From Gammaproteobacteria bacterium (GTDB lineage: Bacteria; Pseudomonadota; Gammaproteobacteria; Ga0077536): DNA of 64,000 nucleotides. How positions within the stretch are numbered: the first letter of the stretch is position 1; every line of letters starts with the position of its first letter. This document shows positions 28,301 through 36,838 of the stretch, piece after piece. The translations under genes were made by a program, and so were the position numbers. The stretch spans positions 124,001 through 188,000 of the forward strand of contig JACPPA010000019.1 in assembly GCA_016191285.1 (NCBI GenBank), read 5' to 3'. The notes under the pieces are model-generated. The model saw only the letters and a list, made by a program, of their open reading frames with translations. It had not been told where the DNA came from and made no database searches.

Positions 28301-28393
28301 CAGCCGGAACGCCACGAAGACGCCGCCAAGCGTGAATACCGACAGTGCAAACAGGAACGACCGGCTGTGCCGGTAGATCCATCCGGTGTTCAT
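25349..28393 (-). CDS. HAE-type RND efflux permease
   Basis: It has 1,014 residues with the twelve-helix RND plan. The N-terminus NTGWIYRHSRSFLFALSVFT is the first helix, and TM4 has GLVVDDTVVMIEHIARRIAE with the proton-relay Asp pair seen in HAE-type pumps. Porter-domain phrases include TQPLEQVLRAVPGVAGIRTK. Metal-specific (HME) residues are not evident, so an organic substrate is more likely. It works with the adaptor and outer-membrane proteins encoded upstream, overlapping the adaptor gene by ATGA. It ends about 50 bases from the left direct repeat. Confidence 0.92.
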   Translation of the reverse strand: MNTGWIYRHSRSFLFALSVFTLGGVFVAFRLPVALFPNIDFPRIVISIDAGDRPVQRMVVEVTQPLEQVLRAVPGVAGIRTKSSRGAAEISLNFNWGDDIVRALLQVDAAINGALPDLPPGTRATTRRMDPTVFPSLGMSVTSDALTAIAVRDFALYRLRPLLSAIPGVAKVEVLGGRESEYQILVDPAQLRALDLTIADVVQALSSTNVLTAVGRVEDRYRLYLTLADAHLRGRSDIEHTVVRNGANGVVELEDIAEVISGEVPAWTRVTADGHDAVLVNVMQQRGANTVRLAADIKRAIAAFAAQVPAGVRITPYYDQSDLIRAAAGSVRDAIIASAFLSALVLLVGLRNFRMTLVVAIIVPSVLAMAVLVLFATGQSFNIMTLGGMAAAVGLVVDDTVVMIEHIARRIAERDTTTSPRERVLMAAMEMTRPLLGSSFATIVVFVPLAFLSGVAGGFFKALALTMVACLTVSFVVALIAVPLLARVLLRDRDAASLALQDSRPGLTKRLYRSLLTRLLGAPLVVPLALALLGALGYYAFTQVSSGFMPRMDEGGFVLDYRSAPGTSLTETDRLLRAIERRIAATPEVASYSRRTGLQLGGGLTEANEGDFFVRLHPLPRRNIDAVLAEIRQKIESEIPGLRVEIFQLMEDVIGDLTAVPQPIEVKLFGDSSQELRRIALTVAQRLKGVPGVVEVFNGITIAGDAIDIRIDRIRAALEGLDPESVRRQVGEQLEGSIASRIEAGPKMVGVRIWTSPRVRDRIALLERLQLRAPDGHYLPLTRVAEVRVTQGAAQEARENLKPMVAVTARIEGRDLGSTMREVQTELKSLALPSGVYLQYGGLYQEQQKSFRDMLVVCLSAFLLVALLLLVIYESFPVACSILVTAGISLAGVMIGLWLTGTELNISSLMGLTMVVGIVTELAIFYFAALPTEEHPEASLLVDAGVRRLRPIMMTSSVAILSLAPLALGIGEGAAMQQPLAIAIISGLVFAVPLVLMFMPGLYLALQRFVPKRP

Positions 28394-29463
28394 AGCGCGG
28401 TCCCGATCCGCACCCGCATGCCATCCGTGAGTTCGTAATTACCGAGCGAGACGACCGCGTCGCCGGCGGCAATGCCGCTCCGGATCTCGATCTCCTTACC
28501 TTGTTCCTGACCGGTCTCCACGGGACGGCGTGCGGCGCGCCCTTGCTCTATCACATAGACATAGGTCTTGTCGCCTTGCCACAGGACTGCCGAGCGCGGC
28601 ACCACGAGCACCTCCGATCGTTGCTCGAGCAGCACCTCCCCCCGCACCATCGCGCCAGGCACGAGACCTGGGCCCATCGGCAACGGCACGACGACTTCGG
28701 CGAGACGGGTCTTCGGATCGATCCGGCGGTAGATCTGCGCGATATCCCCGCGTACGGATTTTGCGCCGGCGAAGAGCGCCGAGACGACTACGGTCATGCC
28801 CGAACGCAGGCGATCCAGATCCTCACCCTCGACCCCAAGACGCACCCGCAGGCGATCTCCCTTGGCGAGCCGCACGAGCGGTGCGGCGGGTGGCACGACC
28901 TCGCCTTGCGCGACACTGACCAGATCGACCACGCCGTCAACGCCGGCAACCATCTTGCGTATCGCCTGCCCGCCCTGGCGCAGGCGCACATTGGCGAGGG
29001 TGGCGTCAGCTTTGGCGAGGGCCTGCTCTGCCGACAAGACCTCCGCATTCGTCGCGAGCTGCCGAGTCTTCAGCGCTTTCAGCCGTTCGAGCTCGCGCCG
29101 TAGAAACGTTGCACCGATCTGGGCGTCCGTAAGCTCGGTCTGAGCATTCGGCGTCATGCCGAGTTCGAGCAGCAGGTCGCCCTTGCGTACCGCCTGTCCG
29201 GGTGCGACATACACCTTGAGGACGAGCCCCTCCGCCTGCGCCGAGAGCGCTTGTGCGGCCTCCGGCGAGTTCTCAACGGTGCCGTAGGCAGTGAGCGTTG
29301 ACGCCACCGCCGCGCGCCGGGCTGGCGTCACCTCGACGGCCGCCGATACCTCATTACCCGCGGCCGCGGCCCACGCGAACGGAATGATTTCTCCGTTGCG
29401 CCATAGCCAGAGCGCGACGATGACGACGATGACATAGCGTTGATGAAAAAGTAGATAGGTCAT
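28390..29463 (-). CDS. RND efflux periplasmic adaptor (membrane fusion protein)
   Basis: This 357-residue protein has an N-terminal membrane helix (YVIVVIVALWLW), a lipoyl-like hairpin (AEGLVLKVYVAPGQAVRKGDLLLEL), a coiled-coil (about residues 105-165), a beta-barrel and a membrane-proximal domain ending GNYELTDGMRVRI. It links the inner-membrane pump to the outer-membrane channel. It lies between the two genes it serves, with an 85-base gap to the outer-membrane gene. Confidence 0.9.
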   Translation of the reverse strand: MTYLLFHQRYVIVVIVALWLWRNGEIIPFAWAAAAGNEVSAAVEVTPARRAAVASTLTAYGTVENSPEAAQALSAQAEGLVLKVYVAPGQAVRKGDLLLELGMTPNAQTELTDAQIGATFLRRELERLKALKTRQLATNAEVLSAEQALAKADATLANVRLRQGGQAIRKMVAGVDGVVDLVSVAQGEVVPPAAPLVRLAKGDRLRVRLGVEGEDLDRLRSGMTVVVSALFAGAKSVRGDIAQIYRRIDPKTRLAEVVVPLPMGPGLVPGAMVRGEVLLEQRSEVLVVPRSAVLWQGDKTYVYVIEQGRAARRPVETGQEQGKEIEIRSGIAAGDAVVSLGNYELTDGMRVRIGTAL

Positions 29464-29548
29464 CGGTGCAGAATCCCGGAGTGAGTTGAGGAAAAAGTAC
29501 GATCTCGGCCCTGCAGCGACCCCGATCGCGCGAAAGGACTTGATTGAA

Positions 29549-30923
29549 TCATCGCAGCACCCGGGTTGAATCGTGCTCCGGGCCTGGAAGCAGCGCAGCC
29601 CCGACCGAGACCTGCAACGCGATCTGCTGCTCCGCCAGAGTGCTCTCGATCACGAGCAGTTTGAGCTGCTTGTCGAGCAGACTTGCGCGTACCGCTTCGT
29701 AGCTCACGAGCGTCGCATCACCGCTTGAAACGGCGTCGCGCAGGACGCGCTCGTTGCGCGCCAGATCCGGCAGTTCAACCAACAGCGGTTGACGCGCCTC
29801 GGTGAGACGCCCGAGGTCGGTCACCAGCGCCGCGATATCCCCACGCGTCTGCTGCAGCCGCGCCGTGTATTCGCGAGAAACCTGTTCGCGGGTCGCGGTG
29901 GCGACCGCAATCACGCCGCGATTGCGATTGAAGAGCGGGATATCGAGCGTAATCGCCGGTCCCAGTGTCCGCACATCACCGGTGTCGCGCGCCGCGTTGA
30001 GACCGATCCCCACCCCCGGAAACTGGCCTAGGACCGCCCGGTGCACACTCTCTTCCTGGGCGGCGTATCCGGCTTCCAATGCGCGCAAATCCAAGCGCTC
30101 CTTCTGTGCTCGAGCGAACAACACCGTCGCATCGATTTTTGGCAAATCGCTCAATACGAACGGTGCCAGCACGATCCGTTGCCCAGGCGGCGTACCCATC
30201 ACCTGATTAAGCTGTAGACGCGTCTTGTCGAGGTCCCTGGCGAGGCCCGATGCGCGATCCAGTGCGTCGAGATAGCCGACTTGGCGCAACCCGAGTTCGA
30301 CCACCGTCGCATCACCGCTAGTGACATTGAACCGAGTCACCGCCAGCAGACGAGCGGTGGTCTCGGCGGCCTGGTCGGCGACGACCCGCTGCTGCTCCAG
30401 GAAGCCGATGCGCCGGGCGAGCAGACGTGCCTGATTGGCGAGCAACCACTCCTGCCAGGCGACATCGTTACGGATCTGCTCGGCCTGGGCGCGTGCGATC
30501 CGGATTGCGACCGGCCGCGTAACGAGACTCGCAATGGCCCAGTTAAGCCCTGCGTTGTAGGCGGTGACGAGACCGGGAAGTGCGCTGACGGGGAAGTCCG
30601 CGCCCAGCGACAGCTGTGGATCCGGCAACAGGCCGGCCGCGAAGACCTGCGCCTCGGCAACCCCTTGCCGCGCGCGCAGGGCCTTCGCCTCGGGGCTGGC
30701 CAGGACCGCGAGCACGCCCACCGCCTCTTCGGACAATGGCTGCGAGAGATCGATGGCGATAGGCGCTAGACGCGGGTGACGAAAGTTCATCGCGGTGTTC
30801 TGAAGCGTGCTCGGTGCGGGGGGGGCTGAGCGCCGTGTCGGCGTATTCGAGTGGTTGCGGGAGATACTGCGCACACGCGCCGCAGAGCGCCGAACATACC
30901 AACCATAGGCTGCGCCGCAAGCG
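29549..30923 (-). CDS. Outer-membrane efflux protein (TolC/CusC family), frameshifted at a C8 run
   Basis: The main frame (29549-30874) encodes a TolC-type protein with two OEP repeats (KALRARQGVAEAQVFAAGLL early, and AARDTGDVRTLGPAITLDIP later) but has no export signal. In the next frame just upstream, a TTG at 30923 would start RRSLWLVCSALCGACAQYLP, a lipoprotein-like leader followed by QPLEYAD, as in CusC-type proteins. The two frames join at a run of eight C (30818-30825 on the plus strand as G). One base gained or lost would restore a single protein. It is therefore a pseudogene, a phase-variable gene or a sequencing error. Confidence 0.65.
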
Positions 30924-31053
30924 TCGGGAGCGGTTGAACGCTGCCGCAGCGAAGGGCGGCTTCCGGTATTCCGCGCGGACGCCTCCGGCCACCCTCAGCG
31001 AGTCATTTCCATACCCCGTTGCAGACGCAGCCAGTCCTGACTGCTGCGTCGAT

Positions 31054-31587
31054 CTAACGCAATCCATTGCGCGTTCTATAGGCTCTATCCAGTCGCTTCT
31101 TGGCCGTGCGCACTGCGGTCTCCAGCGACCGAATCCGGCTAAAATAGCTGTCGTTCAGGCGCGAGCCTCTGCCGACGATGCCGGTGCGCTCACCGGCCTG
31201 CGGCGTGCGCCCCGTTTGCAAGGCATGCTCTGCCTGGGCCAATGCGTTCTGTGCCTGCAGGACCTCGCGATCAGCGGTTTTCCAGGCTTCCTCGCGTTGC
31301 GCAATCGAGGCATCGAGCGACGCACCCTTCTGCGCCCGCAGCAAGGCGGCAGCGCGCCGTTCTTCGGGCGACAGCGTCTCAATGTCAATCGTTTCGGTAG
31401 TGACGGCGTCGGGGGCAGGGTCCGCTGAGTAAGTCACCCTGCCGCTGGCATCTGTGGACTTGTAAATTGCCTCGCCGTAGACAGGCTGCGCGACGTAGAG
31501 CGCGACGCCGAGGATTACGAGCGTGCGCGCACGGCAGGTTCGGGTGATGATCCTGTTGCTAATGTTCATTTTACCCGTTGCATTCAT
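31054..31587 (-). CDS. DUF4124 secreted protein with coiled coil
   Basis: It has 177 residues: signal peptide (ARTLVILGVALYVAQPVYG), a DUF4124 motif (AIYKSTDASGRVTYSADPAP), then a charged helical region with AQNALAQAEHALQ. DUF4124 proteins are periplasmic and of unknown role; the domain is common in gammaproteobacteria. It is first in the efflux transcription unit and inside the direct-repeat-bounded segment. A second DUF4124 gene lies at 63237. Confidence 0.8.
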   Translation of the reverse strand: MNATGKMNISNRIITRTCRARTLVILGVALYVAQPVYGEAIYKSTDASGRVTYSADPAPDAVTTETIDIETLSPEERRAAALLRAQKGASLDASIAQREEAWKTADREVLQAQNALAQAEHALQTGRTPQAGERTGIVGRGSRLNDSYFSRIRSLETAVRTAKKRLDRAYRTRNGLR

Positions 31588-31704
31588 GACGGCACTCTAG
31601 TCCAGGCGGGCGGTGGACGGTCGCATCACTGGTGAATTAAGAGTGAGTATACCGCCGCCGGCTGTCGACACGGAATCGGCTATTCATGAAACCGAGGTGA
31701 CACG

Positions 31705-31800
31705 AGTTAGCTTTACGGTTGAGGACGGCTACGTGAATGCATCGGTGCTCGCGCTCAACGAATATTCGAATTGATGGCCATGTGCTGAAATAAATGCCGA
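31705..31800 (+). repeat. Direct repeat, right copy
   Basis: Counterpart of 25198-25298. In this copy the frame reads VSFTVEDGYVNASVLALNEYSN and then stops, so it may be the 3' end of an old gene; in the left copy a 4-base difference changes the frame. Confidence 0.75.
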
Positions 31801-31870
31801 TACCTTGCGAGCGCCCGGTTTCAACCTTCTGAATCTGTTTTGGCGATAGTACAGACTCCTAAATCGCGCG

Positions 31871-33697
31871 CTATTCTCGTGCCTGCCCGATCACCGCTAA
31901 AAACTCCTCCCCATAGCGCGCGAGCTTGGCTTGCCCGACACCAGGGATCTCCAATAGCGCTTCCGAAGTTCCTGGTCGTGCGCGTACCATCGCCGCCAAC
32001 GTGGAATCGTGAAAGATCACGTACGGCGGCACGCCTTGTGCGTCGGCCAGACGCTTGCGGCATTGACGCAGTGCCTCCCACAACGGATCCGCCTGCGCGG
32101 TGCCCACCAGTGGCGCCGCGCGTGGTTTTTTTCCGGCGCGCTTGGGGTGTTCGTCTTCACGCAGAAAAAGCGTTTGCTCACCGCGTAATACGGCGCGGCT
32201 CTCGGCATTAAGCACCAGTGCGCCGAATTTCTCGGCGTCCGCGCGGAGCAGTCCGCGCACGATCAGTTGTCGGATTACGGATCGCCACGCAGTCGCCGCT
32301 ACCGCTGATCCAATGCCAAACGTACTCAAGCTGGCGTGCCCATGCTGCGCGACTTTCGGTGATAGTTTACCCAGCAGCACATCGATCACATGCGCCGCGC
32401 CAAAGCGCTGGCCGGTGCGATACACGCACGACAGCAGTTGTTGCGCGGCCACGGTCGCATCCCAGGTTTTGGGCGGCTGCAAACACACATCGCAATTCCC
32501 ACAATCATGCGTGTAGTCGTCACCGAAATACGCGAGCAAATCGCGTCGTCGGCAAGTGGTGGCCTCGCACCAGCCCAACAACGCATCGAGCTTTTGCCGC
32601 TCGACGCGTTTATGGACCTCATCCGCGGTGGATTCCTCCACCATCTGGCGCAGGCGCACGACGTCTTGCAAGCCATAGATCATCCAGGCCTCGGCCGGCG
32701 CGCCATCGCGGCCGGCGCGACCGGTTTCCTGGTAATAGGACTCGATGCTTTTAGGTAGATCGAGATGGGCCACGAAGCGCACATCGGGTTTGTCGATCCC
32801 CATGCCGAAGGCGATCGTGGCGCATATGACGATCGCGTCTTCGCGCAAAAACCGCGCTTGATTAGTCGCACGCTGGTCGGCATTCAAGCCCGCGTGGTAA
32901 GGCAACGCGGTGAAACCCTGAGTGCATAGAAACGCCGCAGTGGTTTCGGTTTTGTCGCGCGTCATGCAATACACAATGCCCGCCGCGCCACGCTGGGAAT
33001 TGAGAAATTCGAGCAATTGCGCGCGTGCATCGCTTTTAACCGTCACCGTATAGGCAATATTCGGCCGGTCGAAACTGCTGACGAACCAGTCGGGGGACTT
33101 GAGCTCAAGCTTCTCCGCGATCTCCAAGCGGGTGCGCTGGTCAGCGGTGGCCGTCAACGCCATGCGCGGAACGTCCGGAAACTGTTGGCGCAACTGGCCG
33201 AGCGCCAAGTATTCCTGACGAAAATCATGTCCCCATTGCGACACGCAATGCGCTTCGTCGATCGCGATCAGCGCCAGCGGATGGCGGGCGAGCAGGGTCA
33301 GGGTTGCTGGTTGCAGTAAGCGTTCTGGCGCCACATACAAGATTTCAAGAGCGCCACTGTGCAGCGCACTCAGCACCGCGCGCTGCTCGGCCGGCGCCTG
33401 ACTCGAATTAAGAAAGGCCGCCTCGATCCCGAGCTGGCGCAGTGCCGCGACCTGGTCTTGCATCAACGCAATGAGGGGCGAAACCACGAGGCCAAGTCCG
33501 GGACGCAGCAACGCAGGAATCTGGTAGCACAGTGACTTACCGCCGCCGGTGGGCATCAAGACCACACTGTCACGCCCAGCAAGCGCGGACGCGATGACCG
33601 CCGCTTGCGGCCCACGAAAACTGGGGTAGCCATAGCGTTTGCGCAGCAGGGTCAAGGCCGCCGCTGCATCGTCGTCGGCTGGCTCGGGTGAGTTCAT
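31871..33697 (-). CDS. recQ: ATP-dependent DNA helicase RecQ
   Basis: It has 608 residues: Walker A LMPTGGGKSLCYQ, DEAH box AIDEAHCVSQWGHDFR, motif V/VI QETGRAGRDG, a zinc-binding region with DCGNCDVC preceded by CEATTCRRR, a winged helix, and a C-terminal HRDC domain (ALRQCRKRLADAQGVPPYVIF). The length and domain order match E. coli RecQ. It is a 3'-5' helicase of recombination and fork repair. It stands alone. Confidence 0.96.
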   Translation of the reverse strand: MNSPEPADDDAAAALTLLRKRYGYPSFRGPQAAVIASALAGRDSVVLMPTGGGKSLCYQIPALLRPGLGLVVSPLIALMQDQVAALRQLGIEAAFLNSSQAPAEQRAVLSALHSGALEILYVAPERLLQPATLTLLARHPLALIAIDEAHCVSQWGHDFRQEYLALGQLRQQFPDVPRMALTATADQRTRLEIAEKLELKSPDWFVSSFDRPNIAYTVTVKSDARAQLLEFLNSQRGAAGIVYCMTRDKTETTAAFLCTQGFTALPYHAGLNADQRATNQARFLREDAIVICATIAFGMGIDKPDVRFVAHLDLPKSIESYYQETGRAGRDGAPAEAWMIYGLQDVVRLRQMVEESTADEVHKRVERQKLDALLGWCEATTCRRRDLLAYFGDDYTHDCGNCDVCLQPPKTWDATVAAQQLLSCVYRTGQRFGAAHVIDVLLGKLSPKVAQHGHASLSTFGIGSAVAATAWRSVIRQLIVRGLLRADAEKFGALVLNAESRAVLRGEQTLFLREDEHPKRAGKKPRAAPLVGTAQADPLWEALRQCRKRLADAQGVPPYVIFHDSTLAAMVRARPGTSEALLEIPGVGQAKLARYGEEFLAVIGQARE

Positions 33698-34281
33698 CTA
33701 TTAATTTTAATTTCGGCTTTGAGCCTAAGATAATTCCGACAAGGTGCACGGTGGCGCAACACTGCAATGCCGATACACCCGAATCAATTCGTAACGCCGA
33801 GAGTGAGGCTCGTCACAGTGCGCGGCGATTCGGCGGTCTAGAGTCTAACCGTCGAGGGTCGCATCGGTCGCCCCCTCCTATCGCATCTGGCCCCCCCAAC
33901 CCCAAATTCGCCAGATTCGCCGATGCGATCTTCGACAATCTCAACCCTTCGTTCATTACAGCGCGTTAGCGCGGAATTTTTTGCGTCGCCCCCCTTTTTA
34001 CTTACGACGAAGTCGCTAGAATCCTACATTACTGGCGGTAGCGTCTCGAAATCCGACCCTCAAACCCGGGAATCGCGGCGCTTCGAGTGGTTCCGGCCGT
34101 ATGGCCGGGCTATTGATCGGGTGCAACGGGGTTCTGTAATCCTACGCTTCGATTCCCTCCCTAGCCGTGTGTAACGCGCTGCCAGGTGGCCATGACTTTG
34201 ACTTAAATTGTCGGCCCAACGGCGCCTCCGCCAGGACCACACGATAGCGTTTTAGCGTCCGCATAAAGAGGAATTCGTGCA
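33698..34281. other. Gene-free stretch upstream of the MMPL permease
   Basis: I see no supported gene, RNA or repeat here. Short open frames lack family features. There are C-runs (CCCCCCC near 33890 and 33987). An AGAGGA lies before ATG 34282, so the permease promoter must be in this stretch, but I cannot mark a convincing -35/-10. Confidence 0.4.
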
Positions 34282-36696
34282 ATGAGATTTCGGCTCGCAA
34301 AATGGATCATGGATCATCGAGGAGCAGTTGGGGTGGCGTTTATTCTCATCACCCTGGCCTTCATGGCCGGCATCCCTCACGTCCAGATCCGAACGATTTT
34401 CAAAGATCTGCTGCCGAAGAACGATCCCTTCGTGCAGGTGTATTACGACCATCCGAACTTCGGCAATCCGCTGCAGATCTCGATCATGGTCAAACGCAAG
34501 AAAGGTGACATCTACAACCCCGAGACCTTACAGAAGGTCTGGCAGATGACGCGTGACGTGGATTTGGCGCCGAAGATCAATCACGACACGATTATTTCGA
34601 TTTCAACCGAGAAACTGCGCTACGCCGAAGCAACCCCGGATGGCGTGGACTTACATGCGTTGATGGACAACAACGCACCAAAGACCGCCGCGGAAGTGGC
34701 CGAATTCCGGAGCCGCGTCGCGCGCTCGCCAAACGCGCGGACGTTTTATATTTCGCCGGATGAATCCGCTACTTTGATCAACGCGGCGTTTCTCGACTCC
34801 GTGGATTACGGCGAAGCGTTTAAGTACATCCAGGGTTTCGTCGAGAAAGCGCGTGATGCCGACCACGACGTTTATGTCGCCGGGCAACCCACGCTGACCG
34901 GTTGGGTTTATAAGCTGCAGAAACAGACCTACAGCATTTTCGGTGTAACGGTCGGCGCCTTGATGATCGCGCTCGTGTTCTACATGCGTAATATCGCCGG
35001 CGTCACCACGCCTATCGTTTGCGCACTGGTGGCGGCGCTGTGGGGTTTTGGTTTCATTGGCTGGCTCGGACGGCCGATCGAACCGTTGCTGATGATCGTC
35101 CCGTTGTTACTCGTAGCGCGCTCGTTCTCCCACTGCGTGCAATACACCGAACGCTACTACGAAATTCTGCTGCAATTGAAGGACCGGCGGAAGGCCGCCG
35201 AAGTCACCATGGCCATCATGATGGCGCCGTCCATCCTCGGCATCATGACCGACGTTTTCGGCATCATCTTCATCGCCGTGGCGCCGATCAAAACCATGGT
35301 CAATCACGCGATCTTCTGTGGTTTCTGGGCGTTGTGGATTATCCCGACCGGCGTGTTTCTGATTTCGATTCTGTTGTCGTACTTACCGGTACCGAAAAAT
35401 ATCGAGGAGATCGTCGGCGGCGAAGGCAAGGAATCCGGGATTCACTTGCTCCAGGACAAGCTCCTGCACGGTATTTCGCGGATTACCTTCGGCAAGGCCG
35501 CCAACGTCACCGCGCTGGTGACCATTCTGCTCGGCATCGGCGCCGTGTATGTGAATTCGCTGATCAAAATCGGCAATCCGGTCGAGGGCAGCAATCTGCT
35601 GTGGTACAACTCCGAGTTCAATACCGCGGTGCGCGCCATCAATGCGCACTTTCCGGGCATGAACACCTTGGAAATCATTCTCGAAGCCAAGCAGCGCAGT
35701 TCCGAGCGCCGCGTCGCACGCACGCCGGAAGTGGTGGCGGTAGCGACCAAAATCCAACGCATGATGGAAGCCGATCCGGTGATGCCACCACGCGCGACGT
35801 TGTCCTTCACCGATTACATGGGCGAAGTGTTTCGACTATTCTCGGGCGGTAATCCGAAATGGATGATTCTTGATCCCACCGATCAAGCGATTAATACCGC
35901 CGGGTTCGCCGCTACCCTCGGTACGAGCCCGCTCAATTTCGCGACGATTTCCGACTTTGAATTTCAAAACTCGACAGTGTCGGTATGGTTCCGCGATAAC
36001 AAACAGGAAACCGTCGACGGCGCGTTGGCGAGCGCGCGCAAAGCAGTCGATGCGGTCGGCGTCGACCATCCGGAATTCCGTGTGCGCCTGGGGTCAGGGG
36101 TAATCGCGTTACAACAGGCGATGAACAACGTAGTGCATCATTATCACTACTTGATCCTGGGCCTGGTTAACATCGCGGTGCTGGTGATTTCGGCCTACGC
36201 CTATCGCTCGCTAGTCGCCGCGCTGCTGTTGCTGGTACCGGTGAACCTTTCCAATTTCATGCTCGGCGCGTCGATGCATATTCTTGGCATTGGGCTCGAT
36301 ATCAACGCCACCATCGTCTCGGTCATGGGCGTGGGTGTGGGTATCGACTACGGGATTTATCTCTTGAGTCGAATTTGCGAGGAATATACCGCGCAAAATC
36401 ACGACCTCAAGAAAGCGATAACCGCGTCGCTCACGACCACCGGCAAGGCCATCATGTTTACGGCCACCATCATGTTGATGGGGATCCTGCCGTGGTATTT
36501 CCTGTCCGACCTGAAATTCATGGCGGACATGGGCATGTTGCTGGTCGCGATCATGTTGATCAACATGATCCTGTCCCTGGTGGTGCTGCCGCTTCTGGTG
36601 TGGTTCGTGAAGCCTAAGTTCCTCGCGCGTGAAGATTTGATGGTCGGCGAAAACGTCGACATCTCGCAGTTCATGACCAAGGAGGTCACGGGTTAG
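34282..36696 (+). CDS. MMPL/RND-superfamily permease, paralogue of the one at 15439
   Basis: It has 804 residues, colinear with the 15439-17859 product throughout and very similar at key regions (IRTIFKDLLPKNDPFVQVY, GVGVGIDYGIYLLSRICEEY, TTGKAIMFTATIM). It has twelve membrane segments in two halves, large periplasmic loops after the first helix of each half, and the conserved Asp in the second-half TM4. The start is well placed behind AGAGGA. Substrate unknown; hydrophobic or acyl compounds are suspected by analogy. Confidence 0.87.
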   Translation: MRFRLAKWIMDHRGAVGVAFILITLAFMAGIPHVQIRTIFKDLLPKNDPFVQVYYDHPNFGNPLQISIMVKRKKGDIYNPETLQKVWQMTRDVDLAPKINHDTIISISTEKLRYAEATPDGVDLHALMDNNAPKTAAEVAEFRSRVARSPNARTFYISPDESATLINAAFLDSVDYGEAFKYIQGFVEKARDADHDVYVAGQPTLTGWVYKLQKQTYSIFGVTVGALMIALVFYMRNIAGVTTPIVCALVAALWGFGFIGWLGRPIEPLLMIVPLLLVARSFSHCVQYTERYYEILLQLKDRRKAAEVTMAIMMAPSILGIMTDVFGIIFIAVAPIKTMVNHAIFCGFWALWIIPTGVFLISILLSYLPVPKNIEEIVGGEGKESGIHLLQDKLLHGISRITFGKAANVTALVTILLGIGAVYVNSLIKIGNPVEGSNLLWYNSEFNTAVRAINAHFPGMNTLEIILEAKQRSSERRVARTPEVVAVATKIQRMMEADPVMPPRATLSFTDYMGEVFRLFSGGNPKWMILDPTDQAINTAGFAATLGTSPLNFATISDFEFQNSTVSVWFRDNKQETVDGALASARKAVDAVGVDHPEFRVRLGSGVIALQQAMNNVVHHYHYLILGLVNIAVLVISAYAYRSLVAALLLLVPVNLSNFMLGASMHILGIGLDINATIVSVMGVGVGIDYGIYLLSRICEEYTAQNHDLKKAITASLTTTGKAIMFTATIMLMGILPWYFLSDLKFMADMGMLLVAIMLINMILSLVVLPLLVWFVKPKFLAREDLMVGENVDISQFMTKEVTG

Positions 36697-36721
36697 CTGA
36701 CCATTAACTAGTCGAAGCGGG

Positions 36722-36796
36722 CTGTGGGAGCGGCTTGGGAGCGGCTTTAGCCGCGAATGAAAGTATAGGATTCGCAGCTCAAAGCGGCTCCCACAA
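36722..36796. repeat. REP-like pair with internal duplication
   Basis: The left arm carries a partial doubling, GTGGGAGCGGCTTGGGAGCG, before the usual CTTTAGCCGCGAA; the right arm is AAAGCGGCTCCCACAA. It lies between converging genes. Confidence 0.8.
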
Positions 36797-36838
36797 CGCT
36801 TGCCTCGCTGGGTGAATTCCGTTGGTCGGGACTGCGGA

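Noticed and set aside
28501-29103. 200-codon plus-strand frame
   Set aside because: It is antisense to the adaptor gene; GC-rich coding DNA often gives long antisense frames.
31705-31776. KilA-N-like phrase DGYVNAS in the right direct repeat
   Set aside because: Only a few residues match and the frame is 22 codons; the left copy breaks the frame. Not enough for a domain call.
35019-35852. 277-codon open frame on the plus strand
   Set aside because: It is a shifted frame inside the MMPL permease gene (34282-36696), Arg/His-rich and without family features.
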